From Flavobacteriales bacterium (GTDB taxonomy: Bacteria > Bacteroidota > Bacteroidia > Flavobacteriales_F > PHOS-HE28): a stretch of DNA of 64,000 nucleotides. The stretch spans positions 1-64,000 of the forward strand of contig JADJDP010000026.1 of the NCBI GenBank assembly GCA_016702645.1, given 5' to 3'. The position numbers and the translations under genes were made by a program. The notes beneath the pieces were generated by a model that saw only the letters and a list, made by a program, of their open reading frames with translations, was not told where the DNA came from and searched no databases. Of this stretch, positions 47,350 through 56,660 are shown one piece after another; position 1 is the first letter of the stretch, and each line of letters starts with the position of its first letter.

Positions 47350-48123
47350 TCAAGGGTTGCCAAGATCCGCAGCAATGAAGGGATACAGCACATGCTCGAG
47401 GTACAATCCACAAGCAGGTGCCGACCGGCCAGCCGCATGCCGGTCCTTCGCGGCGAGCACCTCGGCCATATGCGTGGCGGGTTGCTGTCCCTTGCCGATA
47501 CGGATGCAGGTGCCCACGATCGCCCGCACCATGTTCCGCAGAAAGCGATCGGCCTTGATGCGGAAGCGATAGCCGTTGGGCACGTTCTCCCAAGTCGCTT
47601 CACGTACGTCGCAGATCATCGTCTTCACATCGCTTCCCGCCTTGCAGAAGCTCGTGAAGTCCTGTTTGCCAATGAGCACTTTGCACGCTTCGTTCATGCG
47701 GTCCACATCCAGGGGCGGCCGCAGTTGGTGAGAGCGATCCACGAGGAAGGGATCCTTCTGCTGATGTATGCGATAGCAATAACCGCGCTCGGTCGCACTG
47801 AAGCGTGCATGAGCATCATCGGGGACCGAGATGATGCGATGCACGGCGATGTCATCGGGCAAAAGGCTGTTGAGGCTGTAAACGAATCGCTCGTCCAGAA
47901 TCCGGTCATTGGGGCCATCGAAGTGCAGGAAGTACTTGGTGGCGTGCACACCTGTATCGGTCCTACCGCAACCGATGGCGTTCACCTTGTGCTGGTGCAG
48001 CGCGAATTGCAACGCCCGTTCCACCTCGGCTTGCACGCTGTTCGCCGTCAATTGCCGCTGCCAGCCGCTATAGTCGGAGCCGTTGTAGGCGAGTTCCAGG
48101 AAGTAGCGTGGAAAGATCTCCAT
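47350..48123 (-). CDS. truA: tRNA pseudouridine synthase A
   Basis: 257 residues from the ATG at 48123; the earlier codons belong to the divergent leader. TruA makes pseudouridine at positions 38-40 of the tRNA anticodon stem. Catalytic Asp56 sits in GCGRTDTGVHA, with YFLELAYNGSDYSGWQ at the start, RFSATERGYCYRI in the middle and FRIKADRFLRNMVRAIVGT near the end, all diagnostic. The gene is divergent from the metallophosphoesterase remnant (56 bp) and followed closely by the ABC exporter. Confidence 0.96.
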   Translation of the reverse strand: MEIFPRYFLELAYNGSDYSGWQRQLTANSVQAEVERALQFALHQHKVNAIGCGRTDTGVHATKYFLHFDGPNDRILDERFVYSLNSLLPDDIAVHRIISVPDDAHARFSATERGYCYRIHQQKDPFLVDRSHQLRPPLDVDRMNEACKVLIGKQDFTSFCKAGSDVKTMICDVREATWENVPNGYRFRIKADRFLRNMVRAIVGTCIRIGKGQQPATHMAEVLAAKDRHAAGRSAPACGLYLEHVLYPFIAADLGNP

Positions 48124-48179
48124 TCGGAAGAAGGGCGCAAAAGTACCCGCCGGCATGCTGTTGCTCGTTACTTCGCCGC

Positions 48180-48504
48180 ATGCCCCGCATCGGACTCCTT
48201 AGCGACACCCACGGCTGGTTGGATCCGCGCGTGAAGGAACATTTCAAGGACTGTGATGAGATCTGGCACGCGGGCGACATCGGCAACTTGCAGGTGACCG
48301 ATCAACTGGCGAAGTGGAAACCACTGCGCGCCGTCTGGGGAAATGTGGATGACAGTTCGATCCGGCGGGACTTCCCGGAACGGCTGGCATAAGATGCGTA
48401 CCCTGCTGCGCTTCACGCTGGAAGACGGCAGGCCCAAGGACCTGGAAGTGATAGAACTCGGCAAACGCGGCTCCGGACCTGCACTTCCCGATGACGACCA
48501 CTAA
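48180..48504 (+). pseudogene. metallophosphoesterase (YfcE/MJ0936-like), internal deletion
   Basis: The 5' part from ATG 48180 gives GLLSDTHGWLDPRVKEHF, IWHAGDIGNLQVTDQL and VWGNVDD, the first two metal motifs (D-x-H and GD). The frame ends at TAA 48390-48392. The next frame gives GWHKMRTLLRFTLEDG and KDLEVIELGKRG, the family's last strand, ending at 48504. Between FPER and GWHK roughly 80 residues are missing, including the GNH/GH metal ligands and the HTH-like GHSH motif. This is a real-looking internal deletion, not a single-base shift. It overlaps the miaA start by 14 bases. Confidence 0.8.
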
Positions 48505-49396
48505 GCTCCTCGTTGTCATCGGCGGCCCCACGGCTTCCGGGAAGACCCATGCGGCGGCGCGGATCGCACAGCGTTTCGGCACGGAGGTGATCAGCGCTGA
48601 TTCCCGTCAGTTCTATCGTGCCATGCGCATCGGCACTGCGCGACCAATGGAAGCAGAACTCCTGGGTGTGAGGCACCACTTCCTCGGTCACTTGGAATTG
48701 GAGCAGACATGGAGCGCAGGCCAGTTTGCCCGGGAAGCAGAGCCCGTTCTCCAGTCCATCCTCGAAGCGCACGGTATCGCGGTCCTTGTCGGTGGAAGTG
48801 GGTTGTACATCGATGCGCTCACCAAGGGCTTGGACCCGATGCCGTTGAGCGATCCACGCTTGCGAGAACGTCTGCAAGCGCGACATAAGCAAAGCGGGCT
48901 TGGCCCGTTGTTGAAGGAACTGGAGGCGCATGACGCGGCCACCTTCGCCCGCATCGATAGGAACAACCCGCACCGCGTGATCCGCGCATTGGAAGTATGC
49001 CTCCTCACTGGCAAACCATGCAGCGAACAGCATACCGGCGCGAAGGACCGCCAAGACCTCAAGCTCGTCCGCATCGCAATGGACCTGCCGCGGGAGGAAC
49101 TCTACCGGCGCATCGACCAACGTGTGGATGGCATGGTGGTGGACGGGCTCGTGGAAGAAGCAAGGTCCCTCCTGCCCTTTCGCGACCTGAACGCATTGCG
49201 GACAGTGGGCTATCGCGAGTTGTTCGATCACTTCGACGGTCAGTTCACCATGGACGAAGCCATCGCCTTGATCAAACAACACTCACGCAACTATGCGAAG
49301 CGCCAGATGACCTGGCTGCGTCGCGATGCCGGTTGGACGTGGCACCCTCCTACCGACCACGAGCGTCACATCGCCCATGTTGAAGCCGAGCGATGA
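48491..49396 (+). CDS. miaA: tRNA dimethylallyltransferase
   Basis: 301 residues. MiaA transfers a dimethylallyl group to A37 of tRNAs reading UNN codons. The P-loop is GGPTASGKT (11-19), followed by ISADSRQFYRAMRIGTA with the catalytic aspartate, VRHHFLGHL, AVLVGGSGLYIDAL and NPHRVIRALEV. The C-terminal helices include ALRTVGYRELFDH and NYAKRQMTWLRRD. Translation starts inside the end of the damaged metallophosphoesterase. Confidence 0.96.
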   Translation: MTTTKLLVVIGGPTASGKTHAAARIAQRFGTEVISADSRQFYRAMRIGTARPMEAELLGVRHHFLGHLELEQTWSAGQFAREAEPVLQSILEAHGIAVLVGGSGLYIDALTKGLDPMPLSDPRLRERLQARHKQSGLGPLLKELEAHDAATFARIDRNNPHRVIRALEVCLLTGKPCSEQHTGAKDRQDLKLVRIAMDLPREELYRRIDQRVDGMVVDGLVEEARSLLPFRDLNALRTVGYRELFDHFDGQFTMDEAIALIKQHSRNYAKRQMTWLRRDAGWTWHPPTDHERHIAHVEAER

Positions 49397-50951
49397 TCGC
49401 TGGGGCGTGCGAGCGCTTTTGTCGTTGATCGTCATCGGGGCGATCGACCGCACCTACCTGCTCTTCGTGTTCGGCTTTCGCTACATCGGGATCGATGACG
49501 CGCTGATACAACAAGTGGCCGTCGACTATGGCAACGGGATCTTCCGTGAGCCGTTCTTGTACGGACAGAACTACAACCCGATGCTGGAGGCGCTGCTGGC
49601 CGCACCTTTCGTTCGCTTCGGCGCGGCCCCATGGGTCGCTTTGCCTATCGTCACCTCCTTTCTCGCGCTGGTCCCGTTCTGGTCCTTTGCGTGGTGGTGC
49701 AGGAAGCGTGGATGGATCTCCGCCGCGTTGGTATTTGCAAGCATGCCGATCATGCTTCCCGTGGAATGGGGAATGATGACCACCATGCCGCGTGGCTTCG
49801 TGCATGGGATCGCATGGCTGCTCGCGCTTCTTCCTTGGCTGCAAGAATGGAAGCACCCGTTGTTCAAGCACGCTTCAACTGCACTGGTCCTCGCTACGGC
49901 GATGTTCTGCAACCCGAACGCGCTCCCACTGGTCGCGGGTATTGGCATCTGGCTCATCGCACAACACTTCCGCACCGTGGTTTTCTGGTGCATGAACCTG
50001 ATCGTGCTTGGCACCTTCATCGCCATCCACTTTCGAACACAGGCGTTCTTCGACGACCATCCGATCGTTCATCCGCTAGGAGCGAACGACCTGCAGTTCA
50101 GCCCGCAGTTGTTCTGGTACGGGCTCAGGCACCCGGACGATCACCTGCTGCATGTGAATCCCTTAGGTGGTTGGGCGATCATTGTTCTCCTCGGCTTGGT
50201 GGTCGATGGCTACGTGCTGTGGCGGTCGCGGCAACGTGCCATGGCACTTTCCCTGGTGGCGGGGTTGCTTGTGATGGTCTTCGCTCTCGGGATCGTGAAG
50301 GTCCATGCGGGGTGCCAGAGCGTCTTCTTTCCCTTGTCGCGGATGTTCCTTTCGTTCCCTGTTATGCTTGCGATGGTGACTGCCATCCACCTTCGTTCAG
50401 CGCCACTATCAAATAAGTGGATCCTCCCCGTTCTACTGGTGGTTGCAACAGGTCTTGTGGCGGATAAGATGAGCCGAACCGAAGCGGTGATCGATCGGGA
50501 GATCGCCCAGCAATCCTGTGCCTTTGTGCGCGAAGAGCTCATATCCGAAACACGCGAACGCTGCGAGCGGATCAAAGCCGCTGCGCTCGCCGAACAGGCG
50601 GAACTGATCGTGCCCATTCGCTGGCCAGGTATCCGGGTGGATCACCAGCAGCATTTCTCGGCGCACTTCGGTTGCTACGCGTGCGAACAGTTGGTGGCCG
50701 GCTTCCCTCCGGTGTATGGAGCGGGTTATGATCGACGATCATGGCTGCACGCACGGTACGAGAGCGCTCCGGTGGGCCGGGTGCTTTTCGTGGGCGGCGA
50801 TCAGGACGCGTGGACGCGCGCTATGGATAGAGGCAGAAAGATCTCGAACGCTTCCACCGACAGAATTGCCATGCATGCCGCGACATGCGATACGATCGCA
50901 GTCGGCGACCTCATCCTGGAACTCGGGGTGGATGACGACCTCGGTCGTTGA
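49377..50951 (+). CDS. polytopic membrane protein, possible GT-C glycosyltransferase
   Basis: 524 residues starting at the ATG at 49377, overlapping miaA by 20 bases. Ten or more hydrophobic segments (SLIVIGAIDRTYLLFVFGF, WVALPIVTSFLALVPFW, AIIVLLGLVVDGYVLW and others) and a soluble C-terminal domain of about 120 residues. The first loop after helix 1 has YIGIDDALIQQVAVDYGNG then EPFLYGQNYNPMLE, acidic-residue placement like that of GT-C transferases. It is a functional guess based on topology; the exact family is not recognised. Confidence 0.7.
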   Translation: MLKPSDDRWGVRALLSLIVIGAIDRTYLLFVFGFRYIGIDDALIQQVAVDYGNGIFREPFLYGQNYNPMLEALLAAPFVRFGAAPWVALPIVTSFLALVPFWSFAWWCRKRGWISAALVFASMPIMLPVEWGMMTTMPRGFVHGIAWLLALLPWLQEWKHPLFKHASTALVLATAMFCNPNALPLVAGIGIWLIAQHFRTVVFWCMNLIVLGTFIAIHFRTQAFFDDHPIVHPLGANDLQFSPQLFWYGLRHPDDHLLHVNPLGGWAIIVLLGLVVDGYVLWRSRQRAMALSLVAGLLVMVFALGIVKVHAGCQSVFFPLSRMFLSFPVMLAMVTAIHLRSAPLSNKWILPVLLVVATGLVADKMSRTEAVIDREIAQQSCAFVREELISETRERCERIKAAALAEQAELIVPIRWPGIRVDHQQHFSAHFGCYACEQLVAGFPPVYGAGYDRRSWLHARYESAPVGRVLFVGGDQDAWTRAMDRGRKISNASTDRIAMHAATCDTIAVGDLILELGVDDDLGR

Positions 50952-52223
50952 TCAGACCTGTACACCGATCAACAGCACATCGTCGACCTGCTCCTCCTTC
51001 CCTTTCCATTGACGGAAACGATCGGAGATCGCTTGGTACTGATCGTCCATTGCAAGATCTCCGGTGTCCAGCAGCCACTGCTTCAAGCCCGCACTCCGGA
51101 GCTTCTTTCCCATTGGCCCTCCGAACTGGTCGCAGATGCCATCGGAGAACAGGTAGAAGCGATCACCTGCTTGCAACTGGATCACCTCCTGCGCAAACGC
51201 CCGCACCTCACCATCGTGCTGCCCAATGGGCATGCGATCGCCCTTGTGTTCGATCAGTTCGCCTTTGCGCAGCACGTACACGGGGCCGTAAGCTCCGGCA
51301 TAGAGGAGTTTGTTCGCCGATCGGTCCAGTGTTACCAGCCCCACGTTCATACCATCCCGATGATCATCGCCATCGTTGCGATTGAGCGTGTGCGCATAGC
51401 CTTCCCGCAGTGCCTCCAGGATCGCACCCGGGGCCGTGATCCCCTTTTCGATCACCGTCTCCTGGAAGAGCGATGCCCCGATCAAACTGAGCAATGCACC
51501 AGGCACACCGTGCCCCGTGCAATCCGCAGCAGCGATGACAACGTGATCGCCCACTTCCGCGAACCAATAGAGGTCACCGCTCACGATATCGCGCGGACGG
51601 AAGAGGATGAACGACTCCGGAAGGATCGCCTGCAGTTGGTCTGCTTCCGGCAGCACAGCGCGCTGGATACGCTGGGCATATCGTATGCTGGAGAGCAGGT
51701 CGCGGTTCTGTCTGCCCACCAGTGCCTGCTGCTCGTTCACACGCCGCTGGAGGGCAAGACGATCGCGGATATCACGGGCGAAGAGAATGATCGCCGGCTT
51801 GCCGTCGTAGCTCGTAACCCTTGCACTGCTTTCCACCTCGATCAGATCACCCTGTGCGGTCAGCAAAGGGATGTCCTCGTAGATCAGGCCCTTGTTCTGC
51901 CAGGCATCCGCAATGCGGATCGAACTGCGCTGCAAGTACTCGTCCGGGTGCAGTTGAAAGATGGAGAGGTGCATCAACTCCTCTCGCGTGTAACCGAGCA
52001 TGGTCGCAGCGCGCTCGTTGGCCTGGTAGATCTTGCCATTGACGAAGTTGATCACGAAGAGCGCGTCGTTGCTCCCCTCCAGGATCTCCATCAAGCTCTG
52101 TCGATCTTGTTCCGTTCGCTGATTGCGCTTTTGCAGGCGATCGTAGGCCGCAGAGAGTGCAACCGACGCTCCGAGGAGGGCCACCGGCAATGCGCCGAGT
52201 GCGAGTCCGACCGTCAGTTCCAT
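50952..52223 (-). CDS. PAS-domain SpoIIE-type serine phosphatase
   Basis: 423 residues: one N-terminal membrane helix (GLALGALPVALLGASVAL), a coiled linker, a PAS domain (about 45-160; ALFVINFVNGKIYQAN, LGYTREELMHLSIFQL, DGKPAIILFARDIRDR), and a PPM/SpoIIE phosphatase domain. The latter has RPRDIVSGDLYWF, the metal aspartates in AADCTGHGVPGALLSLIG, MNVGLVTLD and LFSDGICDQFGG. Such proteins, often with a Q-rich coiled stretch, control partner-switching or sigma-regulating anti-sigma systems. No anti-sigma/anti-anti-sigma gene is seen nearby. The start overlaps the redoxin stop by 10 bases. Confidence 0.88.
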   Translation of the reverse strand: MELTVGLALGALPVALLGASVALSAAYDRLQKRNQRTEQDRQSLMEILEGSNDALFVINFVNGKIYQANERAATMLGYTREELMHLSIFQLHPDEYLQRSSIRIADAWQNKGLIYEDIPLLTAQGDLIEVESSARVTSYDGKPAIILFARDIRDRLALQRRVNEQQALVGRQNRDLLSSIRYAQRIQRAVLPEADQLQAILPESFILFRPRDIVSGDLYWFAEVGDHVVIAAADCTGHGVPGALLSLIGASLFQETVIEKGITAPGAILEALREGYAHTLNRNDGDDHRDGMNVGLVTLDRSANKLLYAGAYGPVYVLRKGELIEHKGDRMPIGQHDGEVRAFAQEVIQLQAGDRFYLFSDGICDQFGGPMGKKLRSAGLKQWLLDTGDLAMDDQYQAISDRFRQWKGKEEQVDDVLLIGVQV

Positions 52224-53230
52224 GCGGGTTGTGCTGAAGGTGGCAGTTGTTCCAACACACCGAAGATCAATTCCGGATCGAGGAACTCGCCCACTCGATC
52301 GGGGCGGGAAACGTACCGAACGATACCGTCCCTGTCAACGAGAAAGGAAGCAGGCAGGGGGATCCCTTGGGCATAGTCAACGCTCATCTCGAGCATCGGG
52401 TTGTTGTAGACCACTCCGTAGCGACCGCTCACCTCCTGCGCATCATCACTGAGCATCCTGTAGGCTACCCCGATGCGTTCCACCATGTCCCGGTTCACCT
52501 CGATGTTGTCCGGACCGATACCGACCACGTGGACACCTTTTTCCAGGAAGCGGGCGCGGTTGCGCTCGTAGGTCCGCAACATCATGTGGCAGCCGGGACA
52601 CCAATCGCCACGAACGAAAATGAGCAGCAAGGGCGTACCCCGCAGGTCGGAGAGCCTCACAACATGGCCATCCTGGTCGGGGAGTTCGAAATCCGGAGCG
52701 GGTGTGTTCACCTGAACACGGTATCCGAAGCGGGAGCGCTTGCGAATGTGACGTGCGTCCTGCACGTAGCAATACGTAAGGAACAACGCACCGCCGATGG
52801 GCAACAAAGGAGCCAGCCAGAGGTCCCAAGCGAAGGCCTGATCTCGAACAGCCGTCAAGTAACAGCCGAGCGACACGAACGCAAGACCACTGTCCACCCA
52901 CAACAGGTTCACGTAGGTGAACTGCTGCATGAAGGCCTGGCGTGCAATGATGGCCGTGGATGCGCAAAGCATGCCCATGGTGAGCCAGGGCCAGCGCATA
53001 TGCCAGAGGTCCAGGAAGATCCCCATGGACATGGCCGAGAACAGGATCAAAGCGAACTGGTACTGGCTCGTGTACTTCTTGAACTCGAGCATGGCGAAGA
53101 CCTGCGCGAGGAACATCAAACCAACGGCCGCCAAGGGTTTGTCCACCGCAATGAACACCGGTGACAAGGCCAATAAGAGGAAACCCAAAGCGGTGAACGG
53201 ATGCAGGCGATGGAACATACGCGCGTGCAT
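52214..53230 (-). CDS. membrane-anchored peroxiredoxin/redoxin-like protein
   Basis: 338 residues. Five hydrophobic helices fill residues 10-155; residues 170-338 form a thioredoxin-fold AhpC/TSA domain (VNTPAPDFELPDQDG, LLLIFVRGDWCPGCHMML with Cys211 and Cys214, LPASFLVDRDGIVRYV). The C-x-x-C with a preceding tryptophan suggests a thiol oxidoreductase rather than a plain peroxidase. The soluble domain probably faces the periplasm or cytoplasm depending on helix count. It is translated with the PAS-phosphatase gene, whose product may sense or respond to redox state. The divergent neighbour is the iron-transport operon. Confidence 0.85.
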   Translation of the reverse strand: MHARMFHRLHPFTALGFLLLALSPVFIAVDKPLAAVGLMFLAQVFAMLEFKKYTSQYQFALILFSAMSMGIFLDLWHMRWPWLTMGMLCASTAIIARQAFMQQFTYVNLLWVDSGLAFVSLGCYLTAVRDQAFAWDLWLAPLLPIGGALFLTYCYVQDARHIRKRSRFGYRVQVNTPAPDFELPDQDGHVVRLSDLRGTPLLLIFVRGDWCPGCHMMLRTYERNRARFLEKGVHVVGIGPDNIEVNRDMVERIGVAYRMLSDDAQEVSGRYGVVYNNPMLEMSVDYAQGIPLPASFLVDRDGIVRYVSRPDRVGEFLDPELIFGVLEQLPPSAQPAWN

Positions 53231-53336
53231 ACGTCCGGAACGGCACTTGGGTTGCCGACCCGATGCGCTGGAATACCACGATCATGCTATTCCCCACACC
53301 GGTGGTGGCGGGTACATTCGCGCCACTCAAAAGCCC

Positions 53337-54383
53337 ATGAACCGATCCCTGTTCCTTATGCCCGCGCTGGCCTTGGCCTGTGGCGACCCCGCTCCCTCCC
53401 CGACCCCCGAACCCGCCGTCCCGGTCGGACCGCGCGAGGTGAACGTGTACACGCATCGCCACTACGATACGGATAAAGTGCTTTTCGACGCCTTCTCGGC
53501 GAAAACCGGAATCACGGTGAACGTGATCATGGCGGATGACGACGAGGTACTGGAGCGCATGGCCCAGGAAGGAGTGAACAGTCCGTGCGACGTGCTCATC
53601 ACCGCCGATGCCGGACGCTTGGGACTGGCCAAGAGCCGTGGCCTCCTGCAAGCCAGCACGAGCAAGGTGCTTCAAGCGAACGTTCCTTCCAGCCTGCGCG
53701 ACCCCGAAGGATACTGGTACGGCTTGACAATGCGTGCCCGTGTGATCGCCTACAACAAGGAAAAAGTGGAGCCAGGCAGCATCAACACCTACGCGGATCT
53801 CACCAAGCCACAATGGAAGGGCGAGGTGTTGGTGCGGAGTTCTGAAAACGTCTACAACCAAAGCCTGCTCGCGGCCATGATCGCCCATGACGGTCCGGAA
53901 GCCGCAAAAGCTTGGGCTCAGGGTATCGTGAAGAACATGGCCCGCGCGCCGCAAGGTGGTGATACCGACCAACTGCTCGCCCTCGGCGAAGGCATCGGCA
54001 CAGTGGCGATCGCCAACAGTTATTACATCGGCAAGCTCATGGCCAGCGACGAGCCGGAGAAGCAGAAGGCGAAAGCGATCATCGGTGTGATCTTTCCCTC
54101 GATCGGTGTGCACGGAACGCATGTCAACATCAGCGGAGGGGGTGTTGCCAAGCACGCCAAACACGTGGAAGAAGCCATCGCACTGCTGGAATTCCTAAGT
54201 AGTGATGAAGCGCAGACCGGCTTCGCTGAAGGCAACAAGGAGTATCCGGTGAAGCCCGGCGTTGCAGCCGCCAAAGAACTCGAAGCCTTCGGCTCCTTCC
54301 AACGCGACAGCTTGAACTTGGAGGCGCTCGGACGTTTGAACGCCGATGCGGTGAAGCTCTTCGACGAGGCTGGCTGGCGTTGA
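53337..54383 (+). CDS. ferric-iron-type ABC transporter substrate-binding lipoprotein
   Basis: 348 residues. Lipobox PALALAC (Cys15) and then a proline-rich linker. The body follows the FbpA/FutA fold: VNVYTHRHYDTDKVLFDAF, CDVLITADAGRLGLAKSRG, YWYGLTMRARVIAYNKEKV, VLVRSSENVYNQSLL, and the paired tyrosines of NSYYIGKLMA that bind ferric iron in the family. SIGVHGTHVNISGGGVAKHAKH closes the second lobe. Gene order with the permease (one base gap) and ATPase supports an FbpABC-type importer. Confidence 0.92.
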   Translation: MNRSLFLMPALALACGDPAPSPTPEPAVPVGPREVNVYTHRHYDTDKVLFDAFSAKTGITVNVIMADDDEVLERMAQEGVNSPCDVLITADAGRLGLAKSRGLLQASTSKVLQANVPSSLRDPEGYWYGLTMRARVIAYNKEKVEPGSINTYADLTKPQWKGEVLVRSSENVYNQSLLAAMIAHDGPEAAKAWAQGIVKNMARAPQGGDTDQLLALGEGIGTVAIANSYYIGKLMASDEPEKQKAKAIIGVIFPSIGVHGTHVNISGGGVAKHAKHVEEAIALLEFLSSDEAQTGFAEGNKEYPVKPGVAAAKELEAFGSFQRDSLNLEALGRLNADAVKLFDEAGWR

Positions 54384-54384
54384 C

Positions 54385-55956
54385 ATGGTGAGCGCGATGC
54401 GTGCGCGAGCGGGCCGTTCGGCTATTTCGTTGCTTGCCATCCTGCTCGCGGGCCCACTGCTGGTGGTGTTGACCTCACCACTGCACACAGCAGCACCCGA
54501 ATGGAGCCATGTGCTCACCAATCTGCTGCCCGTCCAAACCGGGGAGACCCTTCTGCTGCTCGTCATAGCGCTGGTGACCGCGTTGCTTATCGCCGTGCCT
54601 ACCGCTTGGGCGGTCACCATGTTCGAGTTCCCCGGCCGACGCGTCTTCGGATGGGCGCTGGTGCTTCCGCTCGCACTACCCACATACATAGCTGCATACA
54701 CATGGGCGGCGCTGCTTGGTCCCACGGGGTCCATTTCGATCTGGTGCGCTGAACACATCGGCCTGAAACCGAACGTCCTCAACCTCGGCGGACTTGGCAT
54801 TGTGCTGGGCTTGGTGCTCTACCCCTACATCTACCTACCTGCACGAGCCATGTTCGCACGTGGCATGTCGGTGCAGATCGAGGCGGCACGCACATTGGGC
54901 GCATCGGGGCTCTCGCTGTTCATGCGCGTTGCCGTTCCATTGGCGCGACCGGCGATCGCCGCCGGAGCGTTGCTTCTTTCCATGGAAGTGCTGAACGACT
55001 ACGGGGCGGTGAAATACTACGGCGTGCGTACGCTCACTACCGGCATGTTCCGGAGTTGGGGCGGCTTGCGCGATCTGGGCAGTGCGCTGCGCATCGGCAT
55101 CGTGCTGCTCGTTCTTGTGGCTGTGCTGTTATGGATCGAGCGTCGCTCTCGTCGTCACGCTTCCACCGCAACCGACCAAGTGCCCACGAAAAGGTCGCTC
55201 CCTTCCGCGCGCTCCCGCTGGATCATTTTCGCTGGTTGCTCATGCGTGCTGCTCGTCTCGGCTGGCCTGCCACTTTGGAAGATCATCGGTGATACCGTTG
55301 TTGTTTGGAGCAGGAACGACCACGAAGCACTGGTGAACGCTCTCGGTCGCACGGCAATGCTCGCGTCCTGTGCGACGGTCATCACGCTGCTGATCGCCAC
55401 GCTCTTCTCGTTCCGGGAACGGCACGGTCGTCGTTCGGACATGGCCATCCGCGCAGCGAACCTTGGCTATGCGATCCCGGGTGCTGTGATCGCCCTTGGG
55501 ACCATGGTGCTCGCCGGACCCTTGGATCGCAGCAATTGGACAGGGCCGGTGCTCATCGGCAGCATCGGTGTATTGCTTTATGCCTACTGCGTGCGTTTCC
55601 TGGCGGTGGGCACGCAGCCACTGTTCGGCGCGTTGCGTTCACAGCCTCGCACGTTGGATGAAGCCGCACGGATGCTCGGGGCCTCCAACTGGCGCATCTT
55701 TCGGCGCATCAATCTACCGTTGTTGCGACCTGCAGTGCTTGCTGCGGCCATGCTGGTTGCTGTGGATGTGATCAAGGAACTCCCACTCACGCTCATCCTT
55801 CGTCCGTTCAACTTCGAAACGTTGAGCACGAGCACCTACCGCTTTGCCGGGATCGAGCAATTGCGGGAGGCCTCCGTGCCCGCGCTGCTCATTGTACTTT
55901 GCGCAATGCTGCCCCTGTTCTTCCTCGAACGTCTTTTGGGGCGCACCGAACGATGA
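54385..55956 (+). CDS. ferric-iron-type ABC transporter permease (FbpB-like, two-domain)
   Basis: 523 residues, with the two BPD-transp-1 permease halves in one chain as in FbpB. Two EAA-type coupling motifs are seen: EAARTLGASGLSLFMRVAVP in the first half (shortened here) and DEAARMLGASNWRIFRRI in the second, each followed by a helix pair. About twelve membrane helices. It starts one base after the binding-protein stop and overlaps the ATPase start by four bases (ATGA). Confidence 0.92.
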   Translation: MVSAMRARAGRSAISLLAILLAGPLLVVLTSPLHTAAPEWSHVLTNLLPVQTGETLLLLVIALVTALLIAVPTAWAVTMFEFPGRRVFGWALVLPLALPTYIAAYTWAALLGPTGSISIWCAEHIGLKPNVLNLGGLGIVLGLVLYPYIYLPARAMFARGMSVQIEAARTLGASGLSLFMRVAVPLARPAIAAGALLLSMEVLNDYGAVKYYGVRTLTTGMFRSWGGLRDLGSALRIGIVLLVLVAVLLWIERRSRRHASTATDQVPTKRSLPSARSRWIIFAGCSCVLLVSAGLPLWKIIGDTVVVWSRNDHEALVNALGRTAMLASCATVITLLIATLFSFRERHGRRSDMAIRAANLGYAIPGAVIALGTMVLAGPLDRSNWTGPVLIGSIGVLLYAYCVRFLAVGTQPLFGALRSQPRTLDEAARMLGASNWRIFRRINLPLLRPAVLAAAMLVAVDVIKELPLTLILRPFNFETLSTSTYRFAGIEQLREASVPALLIVLCAMLPLFFLERLLGRTER

Positions 55957-56660
55957 CCCCTCTCCTTCGAATCAGGCAACTGGAAGTCTCGCTGGGTGGT
56001 TCACCGATCCTGCACGGCATCGACCTCGATCTGGGTGAAGGGGAAGTTCTCATCATCGTTGGTTCCAGCGGCTGCGGCAAGACCACCCTGCTGCGAGCGA
56101 TAGCTGGTCTGGAAAGACCAACGCAGGGCAGCATCGCGGTCGATGGAGCAGCGATCAGTGATCCAAGGATGTTCATTGCCCCGCAGGAACGCCCCATTGG
56201 AATGGTCTTCCAAGGGCTCGCGCTCTTTCCCCACCTTACTGTGGCACAGAACGTCGGCTTCGGTTTGAACAAGGTGGTGCGCTCGGAACGCGACAAGCGC
56301 GTTGCGGCCGAGCTCAAGAGTGTGGGCCTGGAAGGACTGGAGCGGCGATACCCACATCAACTTTCCGGTGGGCAGCAACAGCGCGTGGCCATAGCGCGTT
56401 CGCTGATCCTGCGTCCGCGCGTGCTGCTGATGGACGAACCCTTCAGCGATCTGGACAGCGCGACCCGCGCGGAGGTCCGCGCGGAAGTGTTCCGGCTCCT
56501 GCACGACCATGGTACGGCGGCCATCATCGTGAGCCATGACAAGGAGGATGCCTACCACCTCGGTGATCGCATCGCGGTCATGGACAAAGGGCGCATTGTG
56601 CGGATCGATCGAGCAACGCTCCTGCGGAAAGAATGGGCCGACCATCCGTTCGCACCATGA
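55953..56660 (+). CDS. ferric-iron-type ABC transporter ATPase (FbpC-like)
   Basis: 235 residues, short for the FbpC group, which often has a C-terminal TOBE domain that is missing here. Walker A is GSSGCGKTTLL, Q-loop MVFQGLALFPHLTV, signature LSGGQQQRVAIARS, Walker B VLLMDEPFSDLD, and the H-loop IIVSHDKEDAYHLGD. It is the ATPase of the 53337-56660 importer. Its stop overlaps the next start (ATGA), tying the following TPR gene to the operon. Confidence 0.94.
   Translation: MTPLLRIRQLEVSLGGSPILHGIDLDLGEGEVLIIVGSSGCGKTTLLRAIAGLERPTQGSIAVDGAAISDPRMFIAPQERPIGMVFQGLALFPHLTVAQNVGFGLNKVVRSERDKRVAAELKSVGLEGLERRYPHQLSGGQQQRVAIARSLILRPRVLLMDEPFSDLDSATRAEVRAEVFRLLHDHGTAAIIVSHDKEDAYHLGDRIAVMDKGRIVRIDRATLLRKEWADHPFAP

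Noticed and set aside
53281..53320. CACCGGTG palindrome upstream of the iron operon as a Fur-type site
   Set aside because: Only 8 bp, GC-rich and unlike a Fur box; the length is expected by chance in this composition.
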